Positions 43,670 through 55,572 of a stretch of 64,000 nucleotides of DNA are shown here, piece after piece. The notes beneath the pieces are model-generated. The model made no database searches. It was not told the origin of the DNA and saw only the letters and a list, made by a program, of their open reading frames with translations. Made by a program: the position numbers and the translations under genes. Each line of letters starts with the position of its first letter. Position 1 is the stretch's first letter. Source of the DNA: Anaeromyxobacter oryzae (lineage in GTDB: Bacteria > Myxococcota > Myxococcia > Myxococcales > Anaeromyxobacteraceae); assembly GCF_023169945.1 (NCBI RefSeq), contig NZ_AP025591.1, positions 1 to 64,000 of the forward strand, given 5' to 3'.

Positions 43670-46318
43670 TCACTTCCCGAACAGCCCCTTCAGCCGCTTC
43701 CGCGCCTCGTCCTCCACCTTCTTGCGCGCGGCGTCGGCCTCCTCACGCGCCCTCGCCTCCGCCTCCGCCTTCTTCTTCGCCGCGGTTTCGTCCACCGAGC
43801 CCGCGCCGACACCGATCGCCTTGCCGAGCGCACCCGCGGCGGCCTCCTTCACGATCGCCTGGACCGCGGCGTCGAGCGAGAGTCCGTCGAGGCGCGGGTT
43901 CCACGCCGGCCCGGAGATCCGGAACCCGACCGGGATCGGCGTCGTCGGCTTCGCGCGCCCTCCGGTGAGGCGCGCGATCAGCTCCGGCGCGAGCGCGAGC
44001 GTCGCCGGCATCTCCAGCGTGCCGTCGAGCTTCACGCCACCGTCGACGGTGAGGCCGCCCTGGCCCGTGTCGACCTTCAGGGGCTTGTCCAGGCGCGCGA
44101 TCCCGTCCGCGATCTTGAAGGAGAACGGCAGCTCCTTCCCGAGCTTCGTGGCCCCGCCCTCGGGGACCTTGCCCGCGGCGAACGGTAGCTTCGCCGCGAG
44201 GGGCTGCGCCACGGAGGCGACGAGATCCTTCCCGTAGAACGAGCCGCCCCGCAGGTTGCCCTGGAGCGCGCCCGTGACGTTCTTCGCGAGATCGCCGGCC
44301 TTCATCCCGGTCCCGCCGAGCTCGACGGCGGCGTCGAGCGTGCCCCCGAGCACCTTGCGCTTCGAGAAGAGACCGAGGACGTCCTCGCCCTGCACCCCCT
44401 TCAGGCTCGCCACGACCTTGAACGGCGCCTCGGGGTGCGCGAGCCGGACCTGCGTCCCCTTGGCGGACACGTTCCCGCCGAACGCGACCAGCCGGGCCTC
44501 GTCGAGCGTGATCGTGTCCTCCTCCACGCGCATCGTGACCGCGACGTCCGTGGCGGTCACGCCCTCCATGCGGAACGCGCCGAGCCGCATCCGGGCGACG
44601 CCGGAGAGTCCGGCGAAGACCTTCGGATCGAGCGGCTTCGACGGCGCCTCGGCTCCCTTCGCAGGCTCCGCCTTCGGCTTCGGGATCAGGAGCCGGTCGA
44701 GGTCGAGCCGGTCGCCCGCGAGCTCCGCGTCGAAGCGGGTGGTCGGCTTCGCCGGGGTGCCGCCGAGCGCGACCTTCGCGCGGCCCGTGAGGTGGTCGCC
44801 GAGCAGGTTCGCGTCGACAGTCGAGAGGTCCACGTCCTTGCCACCGCCGGCGGCCCGGTAGCTGCCCGCGAGCTTCAGGGCGAGGGCATCGCCGGGCTTC
44901 TTGGCCACGGTGCCGCCGGGCCGGAGATCCACGCCGCCGAGGTCGAGCGTCGCGTCGAAGCGGACGCGATCGCCCCCCTGGGCCGCGTCGGCGCGCGCGA
45001 CGAGCGACGCGGGCGTACCGGCCGCCTTCTCGAGCTGCTTCGGGATCGAGAGCCGCACCGGGCCGAGATCGACGCGCAGCTCGAGCGCCTGCGCCTCGCC
45101 GGTGCCGGCGCCGCGGACGGACAGGCCGATGGGCCCGGCGACCACGGCGCCCCCGAGCTGCTTGCGCAGCGGCGGGTAGTAGGCCTGGAGCGCGGCGACG
45201 TCGAGGCCGTGCGCCACGAGCTCCAGCCCCTCCACGCGCGGCGCGTTCCCCTTCAGGCCAGAGGCGCGGCCGTGACCGGTGATCGTGACCGGGCCGGCGG
45301 CGAGCTCGAGCTTCGCGATCGAGAGGTCGCCTGCGCCCGCGTCCGCCTCGAGATCCGCCGCGAGGGATGCGTCGAGCTTCCGCCCGCCCTCCTGCCCCGC
45401 GAAGGCGAGCTGCGTCGCCTGGAAGCCGCCCTGCACCCGCGTCTTCCCCTGCCCGCCGGGCACCGCCGCGCCGAGCGCCACCTGGAGATCCGCAGCGAAC
45501 CGGCCACCGCGGAACCCCGCGCTCGCGGGCAGGAACGGCGCGAGCGGATCGAGATCGATGGGCTGGACCTTCAGCGTGATCGTCTCCGGGGTCGGCTGGA
45601 GCGACGCCGGCAGCGGCGCCGCCTTCACCCGCAGCTCGAGGTTCTGCGCCTGCGCGAGCACCGCCGCCTTCACGACGACCTCCAGCGGCTGCCCGGCGCG
45701 GAGATCCTTCACCTCCACGTCGAGATCGTCGACGTAGAGCTCCTTCGCGCCGGGCACCGTCCGGTCGACGAACGCGATGCGCGCGTTCTCCACCGCCGCG
45801 CGATCGATGCGGATCCGCGACAGGTCCGCGGGCTTCGCCTCGCCCGCCGGCTTCGCGGGCTCCGCCGGCTTCCCCTCCCGCGCGGAGCGCTCCTCGAGCG
45901 CCTTCGAGACCTTCTCCAAATTCGTGGTTCCGTCGGGGAGCTTCACGACGTTCACCCGCAGCCCCTCCACGACGGCCTCCCGGACCACGACGTCCTTGCC
46001 CCCGGAGAGCACCGCCCGGAGGAGATCCGCCTTCACCTCCGCGCGGCGGAGCTGCAGGACCGGGAGCTCCTCGCCGGGGCCCGCGCCGACCGACACGCCC
46101 GAGACCTTCACGCCGAGTCCGCCGAGGAGCTTCGTGCTCACGTCGTCGACCGCGACGGGCCGGCCGAGGTCCCCGGAAAGCGCCGCCGCCTGCTTGCGCA
46201 CCTGGGACAGCAGGATCCGGTCGAGCGCCAGGACGCCGACGACCACGAGGACGACGAGGACCGCCAGGACTGCGAGGAGGATCCGGGGCCACCTTCTCCG
46301 GGTGCGAGGCTCGCTCAT
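43670..46318 (-). CDS. AsmA-family envelope protein
   Basis: An 882-residue protein with one N-terminal membrane helix (ILLAVLAVLVVLVVVGVLALDRIL) and a long periplasmic body. The AsmA N-terminal pattern LGRPVAVDDVSTKLLGGLGVKVSGVSVGAGPG follows the helix. A C-terminal AsmA_2-like region has GDLAKNVTGALQGNLRGGSFYGKDL. The end is a Lys/Glu/Ala coiled coil. AsmA-like proteins are bridge-like structures implicated in lipid transport between membranes. It is divergent from the oligoendopeptidase gene, with 164 bases between for promoters. Confidence 0.85.
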   Translation of the reverse strand: MSEPRTRRRWPRILLAVLAVLVVLVVVGVLALDRILLSQVRKQAAALSGDLGRPVAVDDVSTKLLGGLGVKVSGVSVGAGPGEELPVLQLRRAEVKADLLRAVLSGGKDVVVREAVVEGLRVNVVKLPDGTTNLEKVSKALEERSAREGKPAEPAKPAGEAKPADLSRIRIDRAAVENARIAFVDRTVPGAKELYVDDLDVEVKDLRAGQPLEVVVKAAVLAQAQNLELRVKAAPLPASLQPTPETITLKVQPIDLDPLAPFLPASAGFRGGRFAADLQVALGAAVPGGQGKTRVQGGFQATQLAFAGQEGGRKLDASLAADLEADAGAGDLSIAKLELAAGPVTITGHGRASGLKGNAPRVEGLELVAHGLDVAALQAYYPPLRKQLGGAVVAGPIGLSVRGAGTGEAQALELRVDLGPVRLSIPKQLEKAAGTPASLVARADAAQGGDRVRFDATLDLGGVDLRPGGTVAKKPGDALALKLAGSYRAAGGGKDVDLSTVDANLLGDHLTGRAKVALGGTPAKPTTRFDAELAGDRLDLDRLLIPKPKAEPAKGAEAPSKPLDPKVFAGLSGVARMRLGAFRMEGVTATDVAVTMRVEEDTITLDEARLVAFGGNVSAKGTQVRLAHPEAPFKVVASLKGVQGEDVLGLFSKRKVLGGTLDAAVELGGTGMKAGDLAKNVTGALQGNLRGGSFYGKDLVASVAQPLAAKLPFAAGKVPEGGATKLGKELPFSFKIADGIARLDKPLKVDTGQGGLTVDGGVKLDGTLEMPATLALAPELIARLTGGRAKPTTPIPVGFRISGPAWNPRLDGLSLDAAVQAIVKEAAAGALGKAIGVGAGSVDETAAKKKAEAEARAREEADAARKKVEDEARKRLKGLFGK

Positions 46319-46482
46319 GCCGCGAGGCTAAGCCACGGACGGGCGGTTGTCAGCGAAGTCCGGTCCGGCCCGCCGCGGGACTTGGCGCGCCGCGGGGGCC
46401 GCGGCAAGCTGGCGCGCTGGTCACAAGCGGTCCCGGCCCGACTCGGAGAGAGGACCGCACCGCACTCGACGGAGGCCACCTC

Positions 46483-48414
46483 GTGCCCATCCTGCTCGCC
46501 CCGCTCGCCGCGCTCGCCCTCGCCGCCACGCCCGCCGCCCCGGGCGGCGCATCCCCCGCCGCGACCGACCGGTCCAAGATCCCGGACAAGTACAAGTGGA
46601 AGCTCTCGGACCTCTTCCCGTCCGACGCGGCGTGGGCGGAGGCGAAGGACGCGCTGGCCCGGGACGTCCCCGGCTTCGCCCGCCACAAGGGGCACCTGGG
46701 CGAGTCCCCGAAGGCGCTCGCCGACGCGCTCTCCGACATGGCCGCGCTCCAGCTCCGGCTCGAGCGGGTCTACGTGTACGCCTCGTCGCGCAGCGACGAG
46801 GACACGCGGGATCCGAAGCCGCGGGCGATGCGGGCGGAGGCCGAGCGGCTGGCCGTCCAGCTCGACGCCGCGACATCGTGGGTCCGGCCCGGCATCCTCA
46901 CCCTCCCCGCCGAGTGGATCCGGCGCGCCATCCCGGAGGACCCGCGCCTCAAGGACTGGACCTTCTACCTGGAGGACGCGATCCGCTGGAAGCCGCACAC
47001 GCTCACCGCGGACGAGGAGCGGATCGTGGCGATGACCGGCGATCTCTCCGGCGCGGGCCGCAGCGTCGACACCGTGCTCATGAACGCGGACCTCCCGTAC
47101 CCCACCGTCACGCTCGCGAGCGGCGAGAAGGTCCGGCTCGATCAGGCGGGGTACCAGCGCGCGCGGACGTCCCCGAACCGCGCCGATCGCGAGAAGGTGT
47201 TCCACGCGTTCTTCGGGGCCCTCAAGGGGTACGAACGCACCATCGGCGCCGCGCTGTACGCGCAGGTGAAGGCCCACCTGTTCGAGAAGGACGTGCACAA
47301 GTTCCAGTCGTCGCTCGAGTCGGCGCTGTTCGGCGACAACATCCCGGTCGCGGTCTACACGCAGCTCATCACGGACGTGAACCGGAACCTCCCGACGCTG
47401 CACCGGTACCTCGCGCTCCGGAAGCGCATGATGGGCCTCTCGCAGCTGGAGTACGAGGATCTGTACGCACCGCTCGTGAAGGACGTCGATCGGCGCTACT
47501 CCATCGACCAGGCGATCGCGATGACGCTCTCCGCCGTGGCGCCGCTCGGGAAGCCCTACCAGGCGCAGCTCACGAAGGGCTTCGAGACGGGCTGGACGGA
47601 CTTCCTGCCGGCGCAGGGCAAGCAGGCCGGGGCGTACTCGACCGGCGTCTACGGCGTCCACCCCTACCAGCTCCTCAACTTCAACGGGCAGTGGGAGGAC
47701 GTCTCCACGCTGGCGCACGAGGCGGGCCACTCGATGCACACGGTCCTCTCCTACGAGCACCAGCCGTACCCGACCTCGGCCTACGCGACGTTCGTCGCGG
47801 AGGTCGCCTCGACGCTCAACGAGAACCTCCTCTTCCGCAAGGCGCTCGCCGACGCGCGCACCGACCCCGAGCGGCTGTCCCTGCTGGGACAGCACCTCGA
47901 GACGCTGCGGACGACCCTCTTCCGGCAGACCATGTTCGCGGAGTTCGAGCTCGCGTACCACGAGGCCGCCGAGAAGGGCGCCGCGCTCACCGGCGAGAAG
48001 CTCTCCGAGATCTACCTGGGCCTCGTCCGGAAGTACTACGGTCACGACCAGGGCATCTGCCGCGTCGCGGAGCTGTACGGGGACGAGTGGAGCTTCATCC
48101 TCCACTTCTTCAACTACCGGTTCTACGTGTTCCAGTACGCCACGAGCCTCGTCGCGTCGACCTCGCTCGCGAAGGCCATCCGCGAGGACGAGGCGCACGG
48201 GATCAGCGGCGCGCGGGACCGCTACCTCGCGCTGCTCGAGTCGGGCGGCTCGGCGTACCCGGTCGATCTCCTCAAGAAGGCGGGCGTGGACATGACCACC
48301 TCCGCCCCGTTCGAAGCGGCGATGGAGGAGATGAACGGGACGATGGACGAGATCGAGGCCATCCTCGCCCGGCAGAAGGGCGGAAAGCCGGTCGCGCCCG
48401 CCCCGAAGCGCTGA
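46483..48414 (+). CDS. pepF: Exported oligoendopeptidase F (M3 metallopeptidase)
   Basis: A 643-residue zinc peptidase of family M3B. The active site is HEAGH at residues 412-416 (LAHEAGHSMHTV), with the downstream Glu region FVAEVASTLNE. PepF landmarks such as YKWKLSDLFPSD at the start and FNYRFYVFQYATS near the end are present. Unlike classical cytoplasmic PepF it begins with a signal peptide (PILLAPLAALALAATPAAPGG), so it probably acts on peptides outside the cytoplasm. The GTG at 46483 follows GGAGG at the right distance. Confidence 0.9.
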   Translation: MPILLAPLAALALAATPAAPGGASPAATDRSKIPDKYKWKLSDLFPSDAAWAEAKDALARDVPGFARHKGHLGESPKALADALSDMAALQLRLERVYVYASSRSDEDTRDPKPRAMRAEAERLAVQLDAATSWVRPGILTLPAEWIRRAIPEDPRLKDWTFYLEDAIRWKPHTLTADEERIVAMTGDLSGAGRSVDTVLMNADLPYPTVTLASGEKVRLDQAGYQRARTSPNRADREKVFHAFFGALKGYERTIGAALYAQVKAHLFEKDVHKFQSSLESALFGDNIPVAVYTQLITDVNRNLPTLHRYLALRKRMMGLSQLEYEDLYAPLVKDVDRRYSIDQAIAMTLSAVAPLGKPYQAQLTKGFETGWTDFLPAQGKQAGAYSTGVYGVHPYQLLNFNGQWEDVSTLAHEAGHSMHTVLSYEHQPYPTSAYATFVAEVASTLNENLLFRKALADARTDPERLSLLGQHLETLRTTLFRQTMFAEFELAYHEAAEKGAALTGEKLSEIYLGLVRKYYGHDQGICRVAELYGDEWSFILHFFNYRFYVFQYATSLVASTSLAKAIREDEAHGISGARDRYLALLESGGSAYPVDLLKKAGVDMTTSAPFEAAMEEMNGTMDEIEAILARQKGGKPVAPAPKR

Positions 48415-48597
48415 CGAGGTTGACCGTGGGTTCAGGGCGGCTCCTCTTGACGCGCCGCGCCACGCGGCTCGGACCACGCCGGTCGCAGCCGGATCCGGAC
48501 CGGTCACGCGCCCGGGCACGCCGGTCGACGCCCCTGCCGAGCAGGGCGCGTCGGCCCGTGGTGCACTACGCCCCCCACCGCCATCTTCAAGAGGCAC
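48415..48597 (+). promoter_or_regulatory. Upstream region of the lactate operon
   Basis: These 183 bases should hold the promoter of the five-gene lactate operon. A TTGACG (48447-48452) resembles a -35 element but has no good -10 partner at 17 bases. A ten-base palindrome CCGGATCCGG (about 48490) and GACCGGTC next to it are possible operator halves. AAGAGG just before the ATG at 48598 is the binding site. Confidence 0.35.
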
Positions 48598-51495
48598 ATG
48601 ACCCCTCGCGACGACGTTCACGCGTTGCCTCCTGCCTACCGCGCCACCCGGGAGGACCTGCTCGGCTTCCTCCCCGAGGAGCGCGTCATCTGCGATCCGC
48701 TCCGCCGGCTGGCGCTCGGGACCGACGCGAGCTTCTACCGCCTCGTCCCGCAGCTGGTCGTGCGCGTGCGAACGGCGGAGGAGGTCGCGCGGCTCCTCGG
48801 CGCGGCGGCGCGGCGCGCACTGCCGGTCACGTTCCGCGCCGCGGGGACGAGCCTCTCCGGCCAGGCCGTCTCCGACTCCATCCTCGCTGTGGTCGCGGGC
48901 GCGTTCCGCGGGGCCCGCATCCTCGACGGCGGCGCCCGCATCGTCCTCGAGCCGGGCGTCATCGGCGCCGACGCGAACGCGCTCCTCGCGCCCTACGGCC
49001 GCAAGCTCGGGCCGGACCCCGCCTCGATCGGCGCCTGCATGATCGGCGGCATCGCCGCGAACAACGCCTCCGGGATGTGCTGCGGCACCGCCCAGAACAG
49101 CTACCGGACCGTCGAGTCCATGAAGCTCGTGCTCGCGGACGGCACCCCGCTCGACACCGCCGACCCGGCCTCGCGCGCGGCGTTCGCGGCCCGCCGCCCG
49201 GACGTGGTCGAGGGCCTCGCCGCCCTCCGGGACGAGATCGCCGCGGACCCGGTCCTCGCCCGGCGCATCGCGGACAAGTACCGGATCAAGAACACGACCG
49301 GCTACTCGCTCAACGCGTTCCTCGACTACCGGGACCCCATCGACATCCTGCTGCACCTCATGATCGGCTCCGAGGGGACGCTCGCGTTCATCGCCGAGAT
49401 CACCTTCCAGACCGTCCCCGAGCAGCCGCACAAGGCGAGCGCGCTCGCGTTCTACCCGGACGTGGAGCAGGCGGCGCGGGCGACCATGCTCCTCGAGCGT
49501 GCGCCGGTCGCGGCGGTCGAGCTGATGGACCGCGCCTCCCTGCGCTCGGTCGAGGGGAAGCCCGGGATGCCGACGGGCCTCGCCGGCCTGCCGCCCGACG
49601 CCGCCGCGCTCCTCATCGAGACCCGCGCGGCGGACCCGGCGGCGCTCGCGCTCCAGATCGACGCGACCCTCCGCGCGATGGCGCCGGTCCCGACCCTGGC
49701 TCCCGTGGCGTTCACCGATCGCAAGGCGGAGTTCGAGCGGCTCTGGGACATCCGCCGCGGCCTCTTCCCGGCCGTGGGCGCGGCGCGGCGGATCGGGACC
49801 ACCGTCGTCATCGAGGACGTCGCGTTCCCGATGATGCACCTGGCCGAGGGGACCGTGGCGCTCCAGCGGCTGATGCGCGCGCACGGCTACGACGAGGGGA
49901 TCATCTTCGGCCACGCGCTCGACGGGAACCTGCACTTCGTGTTCACGCAGGACTTCGCCACCGAGACCGAGGTGCGCCGGTACGCGGCGTTCATGGACGA
50001 GGTCTGCGCGATGGTCGCGACCCGGTTCGACGGCTCGCTGAAGGGCGAGCACGGCACCGGCCGGAACGTCGCGCCGTTCGTCGAGCTCGAGTGGGGCCCG
50101 AAGGCGCACGGCCTCATGAAGCGCCTCAAGGCGCTCCTCGATCCGCGCGGGCTCCTCAACCCGGGCGTCATCCTGAGCGATGACGCCCGCTCGCATCTCC
50201 GGAACCTGAAGCCGCTCCCCCGCGCCCACGACATCATCGACCGCTGCATCGAGTGCGGGTTCTGCGAGCCGCGCTGCCCGTCCCGGGACCTCACGCTGAC
50301 GCCGCGGCAGCGCATCGTCGCGCGCCGCGAGATCGCCCGGCTCGAGGCGACCGGCGAGGACCCGGAGCGACGCGAGCGCCTCGAGGCCGACTACGCGTAC
50401 CTCGGGGACGAGACCTGCGCGACGGACGGGCTGTGCGCGACGGCGTGCCCGGTCGGGATCGACACCGGCAACCACACGAAGTGGCTCCGCTCCCAGCGAA
50501 GCGGGGGGCGCGGCGCCGCGGAGTGGGCCTCGGAGCACTTCGCGGGCACGGTCGCCGGGATGCGCGGCACGCTCCGCGCCGCGGACGCGGCGCACGCGGT
50601 GCTCGGGACGCGCCTCATGGGCGCGCTCGCCCGCGGGCTCCGCGCGGCGAGCGGCGGGAAGGTCCCGCTCTGGAACCCGGAGATGCCGCGCGCCTCGGCC
50701 CCCGTCGCTCGCCCGCACCGCGACGGGAGCCCCGGGGCGCTCCGGGCGGTCTACTTCCCGAGCTGCATCGCGCGGACCATGGGCCCGGCGCGGGGCGACG
50801 CGGAGGGCGTCGAGGTCCACCGGGCGATGTCCTCGCTCCTCGCGAAGGCGGGCTACGACGCCGTGTTCCCGGAGGGCCTCGAGGGCCTGTGCTGCGGCCT
50901 CGCGTTCGAGTCGAAGGGGTTCCTCGCGCAGGCGGACGCCAAGGCGCGCGAGCTCGAGGAGGCGCTCGTCGCGGCGAGCGAGGGCGGGAAGCTCCCGATC
51001 GTCTTCGACACGAGCCCCTGCGCCTACCGGATGCGCAAGGTCGCGACGCGGATCACCGCGCTCGATCCCGTGGAGTTCATCCACCGCCACCTCCTGCCGC
51101 GCCTCTCGATCGAGCGCGTGCCGGGGCCCATCGCGCTCCACGTACCGTGCAGCGCCGTGAAGCTCGGCCTCACCGAGACCTTCCGCGCGGTGGCGAGCGC
51201 CTGCGCGGAGCGCGTCGCGCTCCCGCGCGAGGTGGGCTGCTGCGGCTTCGCCGGCGATCGCGGGTTCACGCACCCGGAGCTCAACGCCTCGGCGCTCGCG
51301 CCGCTCCGCGGCGCGCTCCCCGAGGGCTGCGCCGCCGGGTACTCCTCGAGCCGGACCTGCGAGATCGGCCTGTCGCTGCACTCCGGCGTCCCGTACCGCG
51401 CCCTCGCGGCGCTCGTCGATCGGTGCGCGTCCGGCGCCGCCGCGGACGTCGCGCTGGCGTCCGCCGCGGGCGCGGAGGCCGAGCCGGGCTCCTGA
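48598..51495 (+). CDS. FAD/Fe-S D-lactate (2-hydroxyacid) dehydrogenase, Dld-II type
   Basis: A 965-residue fusion oxidises D-lactate or a related 2-hydroxyacid and passes electrons to the quinone pool. Residues about 40-270 are the FAD-binding PCMH domain (VTFRAAGTSLSGQAVSD). About 280-540 is the FAD-oxidase C domain (ending LKGEHGTGRNVAPFVE). About 550-630 holds two ferredoxin clusters (CIECGFCEPRCP and CATDGLCATACP). The C-terminal third has CCG domains (FPSCIART, GLCCGLAFESKG, GCCGFAGDRGF). Length and order match Pseudomonas Dld-II. D-2-hydroxyglutarate or glycolate cannot be excluded, but a lactate permease and LutABC follow directly, so lactate is the likely substrate. Confidence 0.9.
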   Translation: MTPRDDVHALPPAYRATREDLLGFLPEERVICDPLRRLALGTDASFYRLVPQLVVRVRTAEEVARLLGAAARRALPVTFRAAGTSLSGQAVSDSILAVVAGAFRGARILDGGARIVLEPGVIGADANALLAPYGRKLGPDPASIGACMIGGIAANNASGMCCGTAQNSYRTVESMKLVLADGTPLDTADPASRAAFAARRPDVVEGLAALRDEIAADPVLARRIADKYRIKNTTGYSLNAFLDYRDPIDILLHLMIGSEGTLAFIAEITFQTVPEQPHKASALAFYPDVEQAARATMLLERAPVAAVELMDRASLRSVEGKPGMPTGLAGLPPDAAALLIETRAADPAALALQIDATLRAMAPVPTLAPVAFTDRKAEFERLWDIRRGLFPAVGAARRIGTTVVIEDVAFPMMHLAEGTVALQRLMRAHGYDEGIIFGHALDGNLHFVFTQDFATETEVRRYAAFMDEVCAMVATRFDGSLKGEHGTGRNVAPFVELEWGPKAHGLMKRLKALLDPRGLLNPGVILSDDARSHLRNLKPLPRAHDIIDRCIECGFCEPRCPSRDLTLTPRQRIVARREIARLEATGEDPERRERLEADYAYLGDETCATDGLCATACPVGIDTGNHTKWLRSQRSGGRGAAEWASEHFAGTVAGMRGTLRAADAAHAVLGTRLMGALARGLRAASGGKVPLWNPEMPRASAPVARPHRDGSPGALRAVYFPSCIARTMGPARGDAEGVEVHRAMSSLLAKAGYDAVFPEGLEGLCCGLAFESKGFLAQADAKARELEEALVAASEGGKLPIVFDTSPCAYRMRKVATRITALDPVEFIHRHLLPRLSIERVPGPIALHVPCSAVKLGLTETFRAVASACAERVALPREVGCCGFAGDRGFTHPELNASALAPLRGALPEGCAAGYSSSRTCEIGLSLHSGVPYRALAALVDRCASGAAADVALASAAGAEAEPGS

Positions 51496-51531
51496 CCTTC
51501 ACCCAAGCAGCTACGCGCGGGAGAAAAGCGC

Positions 51532-53352
<1,821 letters not shown>

Positions 53353-53398
53353 GCCGTCGGTCCAAGGGGGGCCCGCCCGGGCCCCTCCCCGAGCCTCC

Positions 53399-54145
53399 AT
53401 GCCCCGAGTCGCCCTCTTCATCCCCTGCTACGTCGATCAGCTCTACCCCAGCGTCGGGATGGCGACGGCCCGCCTCCTCGAGCGCCTCGGCTGCGAGGTG
53501 GTCTTCCCGGAGGACCAGACCTGCTGCGGTCAGCCCATGGCGAACGCCGGCTTCGCGGACGACGCGGCGCCGCTCGCGCGGCGATACGTCGAGGTGTTCC
53601 GGTCGTTCGACCACGTCGTCTGCCCGTCCGGCTCGTGCACGTCGATGGTGCGGAACCACTACGACGGGCTCCTGCCCGCGAGCGCGGGGCTCGAGAAGGT
53701 GAAGCGGAGCACCTTCGAGCTCTGCGAGTTCGTCGTGGACGTCCTCGGGGTGAAGAAGCTCGACGGCCGCTACCCGCACAAGGTGGGCCTGCACCAGAGC
53801 TGCCACGGTCTGCGCGAGCTCGGGCTCGGGACACCGAGCGAGCTCGTCGCGCCGCCGGGCAGCAAGGTCGCCGGGCTCCTCGCCGGAATCGAGGGGCTCG
53901 AGCTGGTCTCCCTCACCCGCCCCGACGAGTGCTGCGGCTTCGGGGGCACCTTCGCCGTCGTCGAGGAGGCGGTGAGCTGCCTCATGGGTCGCGACCGGAT
54001 CGCCGATCACGTGAAGGCGGGCGCCGAGATCGTCACCGGCACCGACGTGTCCTGCCTCATGCACATGGACGGCCTCGCGCGGCGCCGCAGGGACCCCGTC
54101 GCGTTCCGGCACGTCGCCGAGATCCTCGCGGAGGCCACCGCGTGA
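53399..54145 (+). CDS. lutA: L-lactate utilisation Fe-S oxidoreductase subunit A
   Basis: A 248-residue protein of two CCG domains: PCYVDQLYPSVG...DQTCCGQPMANAGF in the first half and LHQSCHGLRELGL...DECCGFGGTFAV in the second. Such domains bind unusual Fe-S clusters in heterodisulfide-reductase-like and glycolate-oxidase-like enzymes. In LutABC (LldEFG) complexes LutA works with LutB and LutC to oxidise L-lactate to pyruvate. The stop overlaps the lutB start (GTGA), so they are translated together. Confidence 0.93.
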   Translation: MPRVALFIPCYVDQLYPSVGMATARLLERLGCEVVFPEDQTCCGQPMANAGFADDAAPLARRYVEVFRSFDHVVCPSGSCTSMVRNHYDGLLPASAGLEKVKRSTFELCEFVVDVLGVKKLDGRYPHKVGLHQSCHGLRELGLGTPSELVAPPGSKVAGLLAGIEGLELVSLTRPDECCGFGGTFAVVEEAVSCLMGRDRIADHVKAGAEIVTGTDVSCLMHMDGLARRRRDPVAFRHVAEILAEATA

Positions 54146-55572
54146 CCGCCCCCGGGCGCGCGCCCGCCCCGGGCGCCCAGGTCCCGGCGCACGCCCTCCC
54201 CGGCGGCCACGCCGAGCGCGCCGCGCGCTTCGCGGCGGACGAGGACCGCGCGCACTGGCACGACCAGTCCCTCTGGTTCGTGCGGCTGAAGCGCGACCGC
54301 CTGGCGCACGCCATCCCCGAGTGGGAGGACCTGCGCGCGCTCGCGGCGAGGATCAAGGCGCACACGCGGAGCCGCCTCGCCGACTACCTCGAGGAGTTCG
54401 AGCGGAACGCCCGGGGGCACGGGGCAGTGGTCCACTGGGCGCGCGACGCGGAGGAGCACAACGCGATCGTCCACCGGATCCTTGCGGACCGCGGCGTGAC
54501 GCGGCTCGTGAAGTCGAAGTCCATGCTCACCGAGGAGTGCCACCTGAACCCGTACCTCGAGGCGCGCGGGATCGAGGTGGTGGACACGGATCTCGGCGAG
54601 CGCATCGTCCAGCTCGCCCACGAGCCCCCCTCCCACATCGTCCTCCCCGCCATCCACAAGAAGAAGGAGGAGATCGGCGAGCTCTTCCACGACACCATCG
54701 GCACGCCCGCCGGAGTCTCGGATCCGAAGCAGCTCACCGAGGCGGCGCGCGTCCACCTCCGCGAGCGGTTCATGGCCGCCCAGGCCGGCCTCACCGGCGT
54801 GAACTTCGCCGTGGCCGAGACCGGCGCGGTCGTGGTCTGCACGAACGAGGGCAACGCCGACATGGGCACCTCGCTCCCGCCCATCCACATCGCGTGCATG
54901 GGCGTCGAGAAGGTGATCCCGCGCGCGAAGGACCTCGGCGTGTTCCTCCGGCTCCTCGCCCGCTCCGCCACCGGCCAGCCCGTCACGACGTACACGAGCC
55001 ACTTCCAGGGCCCGATCCGCGGCGGCGAGCTGCACGTCGTCATCGTCGACAACGGGCGGACCGCGCTCCTCGCGGACGAGGACTTCCAGGGCGCGCTCGC
55101 CTGCATCCGCTGCGGGGCATGCATGAACACGTGCCCGGTGTTCCGCCGGAGCGGCGGCTACTCGTACGGCTTCACCGTCCCAGGGCCCATCGGGATCGTC
55201 CTCGCGACGGCGCGCGATCCGGTGAAGCACGCGTCCCTCTCGTACGCGTCGAGCCTCTGCGGCTCGTGCGACGACGTCTGTCCGGTCAAGATCCCGCTCC
55301 ACGAGCTGATCCTCGAGCGCCGGCGCGCAGGCGTCCGGAGCGGCGAGGCGGGGGTCGCGAAGCGCCTCCTCATGAAGCTCGCGCGGACCGTCCTCGGCTC
55401 GCGGGTGCTCTACGTCCTCGCCGGGAAGCTCGGCCGCGCCCTCGGGCGCCGCGCGCCGCGGGGGCTCCTGTACGGGCGGTGGAACGTCTGGGGGCGCCAG
55501 CGCGAGCTGCCGCCCCTCCCGGCGGAGAGCTTCCGCGAGCGGTGGAGGAAGGAGCGGAGCGGCCATGGGTAG
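54142..55572 (+). CDS. lutB: L-lactate utilisation Fe-S protein B
   Basis: A 476-residue protein with the LUD domain in the first two thirds (VKSKSMLTEECHLNPYLEARGIEVVDTDLGE, GVNFAVAETGAVVVCTNEGNADMG). Two [4Fe-4S] motifs follow: CIRCGACMNTCPVF and CGSCDDVCPVKI. It is the electron-carrying core of the LutABC lactate oxidase. The GTG at 54142 overlaps the lutA stop by four bases; the frame runs further upstream in antisense-like junk, so this start is chosen on coupling and length. It overlaps lutC by eight bases. Confidence 0.93.
   Translation: MTAPGRAPAPGAQVPAHALPGGHAERAARFAADEDRAHWHDQSLWFVRLKRDRLAHAIPEWEDLRALAARIKAHTRSRLADYLEEFERNARGHGAVVHWARDAEEHNAIVHRILADRGVTRLVKSKSMLTEECHLNPYLEARGIEVVDTDLGERIVQLAHEPPSHIVLPAIHKKKEEIGELFHDTIGTPAGVSDPKQLTEAARVHLRERFMAAQAGLTGVNFAVAETGAVVVCTNEGNADMGTSLPPIHIACMGVEKVIPRAKDLGVFLRLLARSATGQPVTTYTSHFQGPIRGGELHVVIVDNGRTALLADEDFQGALACIRCGACMNTCPVFRRSGGYSYGFTVPGPIGIVLATARDPVKHASLSYASSLCGSCDDVCPVKIPLHELILERRRAGVRSGEAGVAKRLLMKLARTVLGSRVLYVLAGKLGRALGRRAPRGLLYGRWNVWGRQRELPPLPAESFRERWRKERSGHG

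Noticed and set aside
46315-51381. A 1,688-codon minus-strand frame
   Set aside because: It is antisense to pepF and the D-lactate dehydrogenase gene, low in complexity and without recognisable domains.
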